A stretch of DNA of 64,000 bases from JAFDVN01 sp964472275 (GCA_964472275.1 CAYYJN010000006.1:11484-75483), one strand, 5' to 3'; counted from the stretch's first letter, positions 8,087 to 16,151 are shown. The notes: generated from the letters alone by a model not told the origin. Numbers and translations: made by a program.

Positions 8087-10080
8087 GGCACGCGCGCTGG
8101 CTCGACCATCTGCCGCTCTGGGCGGTCTACGGGGCGGTGGCGCGCACGGGCATCTTCGAGCCCTGGGAGCTGGTCTTCATGGCGCTCCCGCTGGTGGCGG
8201 CCCTGGTCGTGGAACGCCTGCGCGCGGATCTCTCCCGCTGGCGGCTGCCGCTGGAACTGCTGGTGATCGCGTGGCTGGCCTTCGACCTGCTGGCGCACCA
8301 CGGTTTCTTCGGCCAGTTGGTGCGCCTGCTCTTCCTGCTCAGCGGCCTGAGGCTCGCGCTGCCGCGCCAGGCGGCCCAGCGGCGGCAACTGCTGCTCATG
8401 GGCTTCCTGCTCTTCCTCACCACCGCCATCAGCAACGCGGACTTCGAATTCTTCGCGTGGACGCTCGCCTGGATGCTCGCCGCCACGCTGGCCTTGCTCC
8501 AACTGGCCTGGGAGCCGCCCGCGTCGCTGCGCCACGGCCCCGCGCCAAGGCCGCCCTTCCGCCTCGTGCCCGCATGGGCTGCGGGGGCGCTCCTGTTGGC
8601 CGGCGCCTTCTTCCTGCTGCTGCCGCGCCTCAACGCCGGGTGGCGGCCCTTCCCCTCCTTCGGCGCCGCCCTCGGCAAGCTGCAGGCTGGACTCAGCGAT
8701 GAAGTGGATCTCGGCCAGCGCGGCGCCATCAGCGCCAATCACGAGGTGGTGATGCGCGTGGTGCCGCCCACCGGCCTGGACGCAAACGCCCGCGACGCAC
8801 TCGCGCGGCGGCTCGCCTACCTCCGCGGCATGACGCTGGAGCGCGTCCAGGGACAGCGCTGGGAGACGGACGACTACACGCCGACGCCCTTCGTCCACCT
8901 GGGTACGCAGGCGGATGGCGTGGGCGGCGAGTCGGGAACGCCCCTGGAACTCTTCATCAGTCCCACGCCGCGCGGCCTCGTGCCGCTCCCCTACGGCACG
9001 CTCTACGCCGGGTCGCCCTTCGGTCAGCGCTTGCGCCGCGGCGAGGGCGGAAGTTGGCGCCTACCCTTTCCCGTCACCCGTGGCGTGCCCGTGCCGGTCA
9101 CTCAGGTCGTCCCAGGCCGCGGACCCGACGACGCGCTCCCCCTCGACGATGACCGCCCCCCCATCGGCCGCCGCCTCGCGCTGCTGCTCGATCTCCAGCC
9201 CGCCCACGAGGCCGCGCGGAAGGCGAGCCTCGCCTGGGCGCCGGGCGTGATGAGCGCGCCCGCGCTCGCGGCGGCGTTGGAGGCGAAACTCCGCACCTTC
9301 CGCTACACCCTCGACAACCCGTGCGGCACGGCGGCGAATCCGCTGGAGGACTTCCTGGACCGCGCCCAGGCGGGCCACTGCGAATACTTCGCCTCCGCGC
9401 TCGCGCTCATGCTGCGCGCCAGGGGCGTGCCCGCGCGGGTGGTGAACGGCTACCGCCTCGGCGCGTGGGTGCCCGAAGGCGGCTACTGGCTCATCACGCA
9501 GGATGAAGCCCATTCCTGGGTCGAGTATTGGGATGACGCGGCCAAGGTCTGGCGCGTGGGCGATGGCACGCCGCCCTTCGCCGCCGCGACGGATGAAAGC
9601 TGGTCCGAGACCTGGACGCGGCTCGCCGACGCCGTCTCCTTCAAGTGGGACCGTTATGTGGTGCGCTTCTCAGGCGATGACCAGGCCGCGGGGATCTCTT
9701 CCATCCAAGGTCTGGCGCAGGGCCTCTCCAAAGGCTGGTCCTGGTCCTGGAAGCGGCCCTCGCCGTTGACCCTCGGGCTCCTCGTGTTCGTGGCCGCAGC
9801 CTGGGCGGCGTGGCGCTTCCGTCCCAAGCCGAAGGACGGCGGGCTCACCGAGCCGAAGGGGCTGAAGGCCCTCACGCCCTTGCTGCGCAAGGTGCGCAAG
9901 CTCGCGCCGCCCGAACCCGGCGAAACCGCCCGGGCCTGGCTCCTCCGCCTCGCCAAACTCCGTCCCGACCGGGAAGGCCCGCTGAAAGGGCTCGCCGAGG
10001 CCGTGGACCGCGCCCTCTACGGCGGCGGAGACGATGCGTTGCGCCCCCTCGTGAAAGCCGAAGCGCGAGCCTGGAAATAG
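8083..10080 (+). CDS. TgpA-like membrane transglutaminase (DUF3488/transglutaminase core)
   Basis: 665 residues. The first ~180 residues hold about five or six transmembrane helices (DUF3488/TgpA_N type). A periplasmic region with a transglutaminase-like core follows; its catalytic triad is Cys433 (GHCEYFASAL), His477 (EAHSWVEYW) and Asp494 (VGDGTPP). One more helix occurs near 555-580, then a cytosolic DUF4129-like tail (ETARAWLLRLAKLRP). In other bacteria this family sits beside moxR and DUF58 genes; here it follows anmK and the lipoprotein with an ATGA overlap, and moxR lies about 20 kb away. It probably acts on periplasmic peptides or proteins; the substrate is unknown. Confidence 0.9.
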   Translation: MRHARWLDHLPLWAVYGAVARTGIFEPWELVFMALPLVAALVVERLRADLSRWRLPLELLVIAWLAFDLLAHHGFFGQLVRLLFLLSGLRLALPRQAAQRRQLLLMGFLLFLTTAISNADFEFFAWTLAWMLAATLALLQLAWEPPASLRHGPAPRPPFRLVPAWAAGALLLAGAFFLLLPRLNAGWRPFPSFGAALGKLQAGLSDEVDLGQRGAISANHEVVMRVVPPTGLDANARDALARRLAYLRGMTLERVQGQRWETDDYTPTPFVHLGTQADGVGGESGTPLELFISPTPRGLVPLPYGTLYAGSPFGQRLRRGEGGSWRLPFPVTRGVPVPVTQVVPGRGPDDALPLDDDRPPIGRRLALLLDLQPAHEAARKASLAWAPGVMSAPALAAALEAKLRTFRYTLDNPCGTAANPLEDFLDRAQAGHCEYFASALALMLRARGVPARVVNGYRLGAWVPEGGYWLITQDEAHSWVEYWDDAAKVWRVGDGTPPFAAATDESWSETWTRLADAVSFKWDRYVVRFSGDDQAAGISSIQGLAQGLSKGWSWSWKRPSPLTLGLLVFVAAAWAAWRFRPKPKDGGLTEPKGLKALTPLLRKVRKLAPPEPGETARAWLLRLAKLRPDREGPLKGLAEAVDRALYGGGDDALRPLVKAEARAWK

Positions 10081-10083
10081 AAA

Positions 10084-10206
10084 CAGGCTGGAGGCTGGAG
10101 ACCGGAGGCTGGAGGTGTTGGAGCGGCCTTCGGCCGCGCCTTAAAAACGAACGGCGCCCATGGGGCGCCGCACGAAAGAGACCTCCAGTCTCCAGCCTGA
10201 AACCTC
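10084..10206. repeat. Word-arm inverted repeat b (nested GC hairpins)
   Basis: It starts 4 bp after the TgpA-like stop codon and ends at the stop of the convergent thioredoxin-like gene. The left arm is built of CTGGAGG/CCGGAGG words (10084-10116); the right arm (10181-10206) is the complementary ACCTCCAG/CTCCAGCC. Between them lie GCGGCCTTCGGCCGC (10123-10137), a TTAAAAA spacer and CGGCGCCCATGGGGCGCCG (10152-10170). The same order of parts occurs on the opposite strand in element c. Confidence 0.85.
10146..10170 (-). terminator. Rho-independent terminator for the thioredoxin-like pair
   Basis: Read on the minus strand, the GC-rich palindrome CGGCGCCCCATGGGCGCCG is followed after four bases by TTTTT, the classic hairpin plus T-run. 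It lies about 35 bp beyond the stop of the minus-strand gene at 10205 and is embedded in repeat b. Confidence 0.7.
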
Positions 10207-10633
10207 AATCCATCTTGCTGGTGTCCAGGGTGCCATCCAGGAACTGGGTGAACTCCTTGGGCGGGAGGTAGCTGGCGAGGGAACGGACGGTGTTGCCGTT
10301 CTCGTCGAGGATGTAGAGGCTCGGGAAGCCCTTCACGGCGAACTGCTTTTCGAGCGCCTTGTCCTCGGTGGGGGTACCGTCCTTGAGCTGGGTGCGGACG
10401 GAAAGCGGCACGAAATTCCGCAGCGCGGCCTGGGCTTCCGGCGTGGGGAAGGTCTCGTTGCGCATCTTCGTGCACCAGCCGCACCAGTCGGTGTAGATGT
10501 CCATGAAGATCTGCTTGTGCTCCTTCTTGGCGCGGGCCTTGGCGGCTTCCAGGTTGTGCTCCCAGGAGATGGGGCCTTGAGCGAAAGCCGGAAGGGCGGC
10601 GAAAACGAGAGCGGCGGGGATGAGGCGCTTCAT
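10205..10633 (-). CDS. Secreted thioredoxin-fold protein, CGWC active site
   Basis: 142 residues with a signal peptide (MKRLIPAALVFAALPAFAQ) and a single thioredoxin-like domain of the DUF255/thioredoxin_7 kind. The redox motif WCGWC is at about residue 50, and the cis-proline loop reads KGFPSLYIL. It should be a periplasmic thiol-disulfide oxidoreductase; the CGWC tetrad resembles that of thiol reductases rather than DsbA. The next gene upstream is a diverged paralog with CPPC, and both are transcribed toward repeat b. Confidence 0.88.
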   Translation of the reverse strand: MKRLIPAALVFAALPAFAQGPISWEHNLEAAKARAKKEHKQIFMDIYTDWCGWCTKMRNETFPTPEAQAALRNFVPLSVRTQLKDGTPTEDKALEKQFAVKGFPSLYILDENGNTVRSLASYLPPKEFTQFLDGTLDTSKMD

Positions 10634-10653
10634 GCGTGGCTCCTGAGGGCGAG

Positions 10654-11064
10654 CTATTCGCCCGAAATGAACTTGACGAGACCGGCGGTGTCGAGCGCGC
10701 CGGTGTGGCGGCGGATCACCTTCCCATCCTCATCGAGGAGGACGAGGGTGGGATAGGCCTGGGTGCCGTACTTCTGATCCACGGCGACCCCGGCGGGAAC
10801 GGGGGTGCGGTCCTTCTTCTCCACCAGCACGGAGGCGGCGACCACCTTGCGGAGCGCGGCCTGGGCCTGGGGCGTGGGGAAGACATCCTTCCGCATGCGC
10901 TGGCAGGGCGGGCACCACTCGGCCCAGATGTCCACGAAGACCCGGCGGTGGGTGGCCTTGGCCTCCTTCAACGCGCCGTCCAGGTTCTCGTGCCAGGAAA
11001 TGCCCTGACCGAGCATCGGCAAGGCGGCGGAGAGCAGGGCGGCGGCTAGGGGAAGGCGTTTCAT
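10654..11064 (-). CDS. Secreted thioredoxin-fold protein, CPPC active site
   Basis: Paralog of the neighbouring CGWC protein: same signal peptide style, the same ISW-EN-LD/EAAKA opening, and the shared FPTPQAQAALRK segment. The active site here is WCPPC. I use the ATG at 11064 (136 residues), preceded by GACGAGG, rather than an in-frame GTG six bases earlier. The cis-proline region is QAYPTLVLLDEDGKV. A CPPC centre usually has a different redox potential from CGWC, so the tandem pair may divide roles, for example reductase versus oxidase or electron relay. That division is inference. Confidence 0.88.
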   Translation of the reverse strand: MKRLPLAAALLSAALPMLGQGISWHENLDGALKEAKATHRRVFVDIWAEWCPPCQRMRKDVFPTPQAQAALRKVVAASVLVEKKDRTPVPAGVAVDQKYGTQAYPTLVLLDEDGKVIRRHTGALDTAGLVKFISGE

Positions 11065-11208
11065 GGGCACCTCGTCTCCGGAATGGGATGCTCCGGATGG
11101 AAGCCTCGTTCCACGATACTCCCCTCCCGGCTAATCCGCTTCCGCGCAAGGCCGTAATCCATTCCAGACCCGGCAGCCGCAGAACCCGGCAACCCAAAGG
11201 AGCATTTC

Positions 11209-11550
11209 ATGCGCGCCCTCATCGCCCCGCTGGCGCTCGCCGCCAGCCTCGCCCTCCCCCTGTCCGCCCAAGGCGCCACGCGCTATATCAAGGTGGACAT
11301 CGTGTCCCAGGACGGCCACGGCCGCCATAAGGGCAACGGCCCCACCGAAGTCCACATGCGCACGCCGCTCAGCCTGGCCACCAGCATCCTCGAGTGCGCC
11401 CAGGACAGCGAGATCCGCGTGAACGGCAAGGACAGCAAGCCCCTCAAGGCCGACCAGCTCGTGAAGATGCTCCAGGATTCCAAGCCCGGCGACCTGCTGC
11501 TGGAAATCACCACCAACGACGGCGACCACATCACGGTGAAGGTGGAATAG
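11209..11550 (+). CDS. Small secreted hypothetical protein
   Basis: 113 residues beginning with a signal peptide (MRALIAPLALAASLALPLSAQG) and preceded by a strong AAGGAG ribosome-binding site. The mature ~90 residues contain TRYIKVDIVSQDGHG, a charged middle and a C-terminal LLEITTNDGDHITVKVE, predicted beta-rich. I do not recognise the family. The gene stands alone, divergent from the thioredoxin-like pair, and is followed within 75 bp by a terminator hairpin, so it is probably monocistronic. Confidence 0.75.
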   Translation: MRALIAPLALAASLALPLSAQGATRYIKVDIVSQDGHGRHKGNGPTEVHMRTPLSLATSILECAQDSEIRVNGKDSKPLKADQLVKMLQDSKPGDLLLEITTNDGDHITVKVE

Positions 11551-11553
11551 GTT

Positions 11554-11711
11554 CTCAGGCTGGAGACTGACCCTAGATCCAAGGCGACGCATGCGTCGGC
11601 TTGGGGAGACCTCTCTGGCGCGGCGCCCTTCGGGGCGCCGTGCTTTTTTAAGGGCGCGGCTGAAGGCCGCACAAAAAAACCTCCAGCCTCCAGCCTCCAG
11701 CCCCTAGCCTG
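11554..11711. repeat. Word-arm inverted repeat c (inverted copy of the b module)
   Basis: It begins 3 bp after the preceding stop codon. The left arm is CTCAGGCTGGAGACTG; the right arm (11679-11711) is a run of CCTCCAGCCTCCAG words. Its interior, read on the minus strand, repeats the order seen in b: GCGGCCTTCAGCCGC, then CCTTAAAAAA, then CGGCGCCCC..GGGCGCCG. It also holds the palindrome CGACGCATGCGTCG (11585-11598). The right arm ends about 5 bp before the thioesterase ATG, leaving no visible Shine-Dalgarno sequence there. Confidence 0.85.
11621..11650 (+). terminator. Rho-independent terminator
   Basis: CGGCGCCC, loop TTCG, GGGCGCCG, then TGCTTTTTT. It follows the small secreted-protein gene and sits inside repeat c. 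Confidence 0.8.
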
Positions 11712-11716
11712 AAAAA

Positions 11717-12121
11717 ATGGAATCCCTCACCGAGATCCGGGTCCGCTACGCCGAGACGGATGCCATGGGCATCGTCCACCACAGCCACTACATCGTCTGG
11801 GTGGAGCTGGGGCGCTCGGACTTCCTGCGGCGGCTCGGGATGAGCTACGCGGAGTGGGAGGCGATGGGCGTGAAGCTCCCCGTGAACGGCATCGCGCTCA
11901 CCTACCGCGCGCCCGCGCGTTACGACGAGCTGGTGCAGGTGCGGACGAGGCTCGCATCCGCCACGCGACGCCAAGCGGTGTTCGCCTACCGCATCGAGCG
12001 GGATGGCCTCCTCCTCGCCGAGGGCGAGAGTCGGCATCTGGTGGCGGGGAACGATGGCCGCGCCGCCACCCTGCCCGATCACTTGTTGGAGCTCCTGCGG
12101 AGTTCGCTCACCCCAGCTTGA
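11717..12121 (+). CDS. Acyl-CoA thioesterase, YbgC/FadM type (4HBT hotdog fold)
   Basis: 134 residues with the YbgC signature VRYAETDAMGIVHHSHYIVWVELGR; the Asp and His of the D-x3-G-x2-H-x2-Y pattern form the hotdog active site. The family hydrolyses acyl-CoA thioesters; in proteobacteria YbgC sits with tol-pal genes, but that context is absent. The ATG follows repeat c almost directly, with no Shine-Dalgarno sequence, so translation initiation may be weak or leaderless-like. Its 3' end overlaps the convergent GAF gene by 14 bp. Confidence 0.9.
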   Translation: MESLTEIRVRYAETDAMGIVHHSHYIVWVELGRSDFLRRLGMSYAEWEAMGVKLPVNGIALTYRAPARYDELVQVRTRLASATRRQAVFAYRIERDGLLLAEGESRHLVAGNDGRAATLPDHLLELLRSSLTPA

Positions 12122-12740
12122 GGGAGCGCCGAGGATCGGTCTTGAGGGCGAGGGCCAGCGCGGCGCCGACGGTTTCCATCACTTCCCGCCGCGAGGCCGA
12201 GAAGGCGTCTTTGGGAAAGGCCTGGAAGCTCAGCACGCCGAAGGGGCGATCGGGCCAACCCGCGCCGACGCCGAGGGGAACGCCGAACCAGCTTTCGGGG
12301 ATGAGCCCGGTGATGCGTTCGGCGTCCGTGAGCGCGACGCCCGCTTCCTCCTGCAAGCGCAGTTCGGGAAAGTAGAGCGGCTCCTTGGCCCGGAGCACGC
12401 GCGTGGTGAGCCCCCCGAATTGGCTGAACACGCGCGTCGCCACCATGCGCGCCTTGCCGCCTTCGCAGTAGAGCGGAAAGTCCAAGGCGTCGTGGTCGTA
12501 ATCCACCAGCGCGAGGTAGAAGGTGGCGAGGCCCATGCAGGCTTCGCACCCGCTGCGGATGCTTTCGGCCAGGGCCTTCGGCTCAAGGCCGGGCTTGAGG
12601 GTGGCGAGGATCTCCAAGGTGAGGCCGCGATCCGCGTCCCGCTCCTTGAGCGCGAGCGCCAAGGTGTCCCGCTCGGTGGACGCCCTCGGGCGGATTGCCG
12701 CCGGAACCCGCTCCGCGCGCTTGAACCCCCCGAAGAGCAT
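12108..12740 (-). CDS. Standalone GAF-domain protein 1 (third gene of triplet)
   Basis: 210 residues, essentially one GAF-like domain. Conserved blocks shared with the next two proteins are GLATFYLALVDYDHDALDFPLY near residue 70, LTTRVL..PLYFPEL, and GLIPESWFGVPLGVG...PFGVLSFQAF toward the end. A short variable N-terminal helix (about residues 15-55) may dimerise. There is no kinase, cyclase or DNA-binding output domain. It is last in a three-gene minus-strand array with 9-nt spacing and overlaps the thioesterase tail. The ligand is unknown; the middle Cys residues are not shared by the paralogs. Confidence 0.82.
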   Translation of the reverse strand: MLFGGFKRAERVPAAIRPRASTERDTLALALKERDADRGLTLEILATLKPGLEPKALAESIRSGCEACMGLATFYLALVDYDHDALDFPLYCEGGKARMVATRVFSQFGGLTTRVLRAKEPLYFPELRLQEEAGVALTDAERITGLIPESWFGVPLGVGAGWPDRPFGVLSFQAFPKDAFSASRREVMETVGAALALALKTDPRRSLKLG

Positions 12741-12749
12741 CCGCGCCTC

Positions 12750-13451
12750 CTAGGAAGGTTGAGGAACAGCCTTGAGGGCGAAGGCCAGCACTTCGCCGAG
12801 CGCTTCCATGAGCCGCAGCCGCGAGGCTGGGAAGGCATCCGGTTGAAAGCTCTGGAAGCTCACGACGCCGAAGGGGCGCTCGCCCCAGGCGGGATGCGCG
12901 CCGAGGGGCACCCCGTGCCAGCTTTGGGGCACGAGGCCGCTGTCCTGCTCGGCCTGGGAAAGCACGACGCCATAGGTCCGGCCTTCCGCCAGCGTCTTCA
13001 AGTAAAGGGGGCGCTTCAGCTTCAGCGTTTCGCCCGTGAGTCCCGGCGAGCCGGACAGGCTTCGGTCGGCCTGAGTCCGGTTCCGCCCGCCCTCGTAGTA
13101 GTAGGGAAAGTGGAGCGTGTCCTTCTCCCAATCGGCCAGCGCGAGGAAGAAGGACGCGAGACCGAGGGGACGCTGGCATAGGCCGAACAGCGCCGCGGCC
13201 AGCGCCTCGGGCGGCATCCCAGGTTGCAGGACGCGCAACGCGCCGGTCAGCAGGGCGCGGTCCTCGTCCACATGCCGGATCAGCTCCTTCAGATCCTCGA
13301 CTTGAGCCTTCTCGCGGTCCTCCGCCGCTCGCGCCGACACGGGTGAAGGCGATTTGGGGGCTTCGGAGGCGAAGAGGTTCACGCGAGGTTCCGAGCGGGG
13401 TTGGGTCCGCCCCAAGGTGGGGCGGCGCGCCTCGAAAGCAACCCTCCCCAC
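12750..13451 (-). CDS. Standalone GAF-domain protein 2 (middle gene of triplet)
   Basis: 233 residues from a GTG at 13451, four bases after the previous stop; a GTG at 13382 (VNLFASE) aligns better with the short N-termini of the paralogs, so the start is uncertain. After a helical stretch with HVDEDRALL come the shared GAF blocks: GLASFFLALADWEKDTLHFPYY, GLTGETLKLKRPLYLKTL, GLVPQSWHGVPLGA and RPFGVVSFQSF. It ends in a short helix. No output domain is present, so it presumably signals by protein contact or acts as a small-molecule sensor for another protein. Confidence 0.8.
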   Translation of the reverse strand: MGRVAFEARRPTLGRTQPRSEPRVNLFASEAPKSPSPVSARAAEDREKAQVEDLKELIRHVDEDRALLTGALRVLQPGMPPEALAAALFGLCQRPLGLASFFLALADWEKDTLHFPYYYEGGRNRTQADRSLSGSPGLTGETLKLKRPLYLKTLAEGRTYGVVLSQAEQDSGLVPQSWHGVPLGAHPAWGERPFGVVSFQSFQPDAFPASRLRLMEALGEVLAFALKAVPQPS

Positions 13452-13455
13452 CCGG

Positions 13456-14106
13456 TCATGGGCTGGCCTTCAGCGCGAGCGCCAGGATCGCCGCGCTGGC
13501 GTCCATCAGCCGCCGCCTGGATTCAGAGAAGGCATCCGGGTGGAAGCTCTGGAAACTGAGGAGCCCGAAGGCCTGGCCGGATCGCCCTGTCCCCAGGCCC
13601 AGAGGAATGCCGTACCAGCTTTGCGGGACCAACCCGCTGATGCGCTCCGCTTCGGAGAAGATCGCGCCCGCGTCCCGCGCCTCCTCCAGCGTGCGGATGT
13701 AAAGCGGCGCCCGCGCGCGCACGGCCTTGCCGGTGAGGCCGCCGCCCTCCTCGCCAGAAAAGGCGCGCTCCGGCTGGTTCCGAAGCCTGCCGCCCTCGTG
13801 ATAGATGGGGAACCGGATCCGGTCCTGGTCCCAGTCAATGAGCGCGAGGAAGAGCGACGCGAGGCCCAGGGGCTTGAAGCAGATGTCTAGCAGTACCTCC
13901 CCGGCGGCCTTGGGTTCCAATCCCGGCTTCAGTTCCAGCGCCACGCGCATGAGCAGCAGGCGGTCCTCATCCAGGTGGCGGACCAGCTCATCCAGCGCCT
14001 CCAGTTGCCCGGCCTTCTGGGCCACCGCGACCTCGGCGAGGTGGACCCGCTGCGCGAGCTCCACCGGCGTTTCGCCTTTGGGCTTCCCGAAATTGAAGAG
14101 CCCCAT
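13456..14106 (-). CDS. Standalone GAF-domain protein 3 (first gene of triplet)
   Basis: 216 residues, first in the transcription order of the three paralogs and divergent from cysS with 35 bp between starts. Residues 15-65 form an amphipathic helix (ALDELVRHLDEDRLLLMRVAL). The GAF domain follows, with GLASLFLALIDWDQDRIRFPIYHEGG, LTGKAVRARAPLYIRTL, GLVPQSWYGIPLGLG and FGLLSFQSFHPDAF. The ordering resembles GAF modules of bacterial sensor kinases, but the kinase is missing. Identity among the three looks highest in the SW-G-PLG and FG-SFQ segments. Confidence 0.82.
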   Translation of the reverse strand: MGLFNFGKPKGETPVELAQRVHLAEVAVAQKAGQLEALDELVRHLDEDRLLLMRVALELKPGLEPKAAGEVLLDICFKPLGLASLFLALIDWDQDRIRFPIYHEGGRLRNQPERAFSGEEGGGLTGKAVRARAPLYIRTLEEARDAGAIFSEAERISGLVPQSWYGIPLGLGTGRSGQAFGLLSFQSFHPDAFSESRRRLMDASAAILALALKASP

Positions 14107-14141
14107 GGGGCCTCCCCGGCGGTTTGTGGTGAGATGGATGG

Positions 14142-15593
14142 ATGCAGAGCATGCACCTTCCGGTCTCCGTGTTCAACACCCTGACGAGGGGCGTGGAAGC
14201 GGTGCGGCCAGGAAGCGATGGCCGGATCCGCATCTACAACTGCGGCCCAACGGTGTACAACTTCGTCCACATCGGCAATCTCCGCACCTTCCTCTTCCAG
14301 GATCTGCTGCGTCGGACCCTGGTGGCCTCGGGTCACGAGGTGACCTTCTGCATGAACCTGACGGATGTGGAGGACAAGATCATCCGGGATTCGCAAGGCG
14401 GCCTGCCCGAATCCGCCACCAACGCCGATCGCCACGCGGCCATGAAGGCCCTCACCGAGCGCTTCACGGCCCTGTTCCTGGAGGACTTGGACGCTCTCCG
14501 CATCCTCCGCCCCGATGTGATGCCCAAGGCCACGGACCACATCCCCCACATGATCGCCCTCATCCAGAAGCTGGAGGCCAAGGGCCTCGCCTACGCGCGG
14601 GAGGGTTCCGTCTACTACCGCATCGCGGGCCTGCCCCAGTACGGCTGCCTCGCCCATCTGGACCGAGAGGGCATGCGCGTGGGCTCCTCCGTGGACGCCG
14701 ACGAATACGAGCGCGACACCGTCAACGATTTCGTGCTCTGGAAAGCCCACAAGCCCGGCGAACCTTCCTGGGAGAGTCCCTGGGGGGCCGGCCGCCCCGG
14801 CTGGCACATCGAGTGCTCGGCCATGGGCATCGAACACCTGGGCGAGCGCGTGGAACTCCACACCGGCGGCGTGGATCTCATCTTCCCGCATCACGAGAAC
14901 GAGATCGCCCAGAGCGAAGGCGCGCTCGGCCACGCCTGGGTCTCGTCGTGGGTCCACGGCGAATTCCTCATGGTCGAGGGCGAGAAAATGTCCAAGTCCC
15001 TGGGCAACTTCTTCACGCTCCGCGATCTGATGGACAAGGGCGTGGACCCCATCGCCTTCCGCTTCGCCATCCAGAGCAACCACTACCGCAAGCTCTACAA
15101 CTTCTCCTTCGAGGGCCTAAAGGGCGCGGAGAACGCGCTCAAGCGCGTCCGCGCCTTCCGTCGGCGCATGGAAGGCGAGGGCGAGGCGGGCGGCGGCCAA
15201 TGGAAGGAAGCCATCCAGCCCCTGCCCCGCATCGAGGCCGCGCGCGAGGCCTTCTGGAAGGCCATGGGCGATGACCTCAACACGCCCGAGGCGCTGGCGG
15301 CGATCTTCACGCTCATCACCGATCTCAACGCCCAGGACGACCGCATCGCCCTCACCCACGAAGAGCGGAAGACCGCGCTCGCCTTCCTGGATGAGACGGA
15401 TGCGATTTTCGCGGCCTGGCCCCACGAAGGTGGCGACGGGGATGCCGAAGTCGAAGCGCTCCTCGCCGCCCGCAAGGCCGCCAAGGCCTCAAAGGACTGG
15501 GCCGAGGCTGATCGCCTCCGCGACCAGATCAAGGCCATGGGCATCGTCCTCGAAGACAAGAAGGACGGAACGACGGTGTGGCATCGCGGCTAG
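14142..15593 (+). CDS. cysS: Cysteinyl-tRNA synthetase
   Basis: Class I synthetase charging tRNA(Cys), 483 residues. It shows the zinc Cys and HIGH box in CGPTVYNFVHIGN (residues 28-40), CMNLTDVEDKI, RPGWHIECSAMG, the zinc-site GGVDLIFPHHENEIAQSE, and KMSKSLGN near residue 283. The C-terminal helical anticodon-binding region is complete (ADRLRDQIKAMGI). Met1 at 14142 and Met4 at 14151 are both possible starts, and neither has a strong ribosome-binding site. It is transcribed away from the GAF triplet. Confidence 0.97.
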   Translation: MQSMHLPVSVFNTLTRGVEAVRPGSDGRIRIYNCGPTVYNFVHIGNLRTFLFQDLLRRTLVASGHEVTFCMNLTDVEDKIIRDSQGGLPESATNADRHAAMKALTERFTALFLEDLDALRILRPDVMPKATDHIPHMIALIQKLEAKGLAYAREGSVYYRIAGLPQYGCLAHLDREGMRVGSSVDADEYERDTVNDFVLWKAHKPGEPSWESPWGAGRPGWHIECSAMGIEHLGERVELHTGGVDLIFPHHENEIAQSEGALGHAWVSSWVHGEFLMVEGEKMSKSLGNFFTLRDLMDKGVDPIAFRFAIQSNHYRKLYNFSFEGLKGAENALKRVRAFRRRMEGEGEAGGGQWKEAIQPLPRIEAAREAFWKAMGDDLNTPEALAAIFTLITDLNAQDDRIALTHEERKTALAFLDETDAIFAAWPHEGGDGDAEVEALLAARKAAKASKDWAEADRLRDQIKAMGIVLEDKKDGTTVWHRG

Positions 15594-15632
15594 CAAAGTG
15601 CCATCCTTGGGCCGACCCCCAAGGAGATCGCC

Positions 15633-16151
15633 ATGACTGACGGCCAAGCCGCGCCCAAGAAAGGCATGAACCCCATCCTCAAGTGGCTGCTCATCGGATG
15701 CGGCACGATCGTGCTGCTGTCCATCCTCGTCGTGGGCGGCTGTTCCTACTATGTCTATCACAAGGCCAAGGAGAAGGTCGCCGAGGTCAAGGCCGCGGCC
15801 GCCGAGCGGGGCATCACGGTGGACACCTCCCACGGCCTCGCCGCCGGGATGATGAGCGCCGCCAACCAGGGCATCGTGAAGAGCATGGTGCAGGAAGGCA
15901 ACGCGGTCGTCCTCGCGCTGCCGGAATCCGAGCGCCCGGCCGCCCAGGCCGTCTACAAAGAGCTCGACGAGAAGAAGGCGCAGCTCACCGCCGAGGACAT
16001 GGCCGACCTGATGAAGGCCCATCAGGCCTTCCAGGAATCCATGATGCAGAACATGCCCGCCGCCACCACCGGCGCGAAGAAGTCGCCCCTGGAGCCTGAA
16101 GCCAGCCGCGCCCTCATCAGCGCCATCAAGGTCGTCCTCGCGCGCCACTGA
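15633..16151 (+). CDS. Single-pass membrane protein, hypothetical
   Basis: 172 residues with a strong AAGGAG seven bases before the ATG. Residues 15-43 form a transmembrane helix (ILKWLLIGCGTIVLLSILVVGGC). The remainder is a charged, alanine-rich domain predicted to be helical (KAKEKVAEVKAAAAERG; MQNMPAATT). No family is recognised. It follows cysS by 39 bp in the same direction and may share its transcript, which ends at the hairpin at 16167. Confidence 0.75.
   Translation: MTDGQAAPKKGMNPILKWLLIGCGTIVLLSILVVGGCSYYVYHKAKEKVAEVKAAAAERGITVDTSHGLAAGMMSAANQGIVKSMVQEGNAVVLALPESERPAAQAVYKELDEKKAQLTAEDMADLMKAHQAFQESMMQNMPAATTGAKKSPLEPEASRALISAIKVVLARH

Noticed and set aside
8083..10080. moxR-DUF58-transglutaminase cluster
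   Set aside because: moxR lies about 20 kb away on the other strand and no DUF58 gene was seen, so the classical cluster is not present here.
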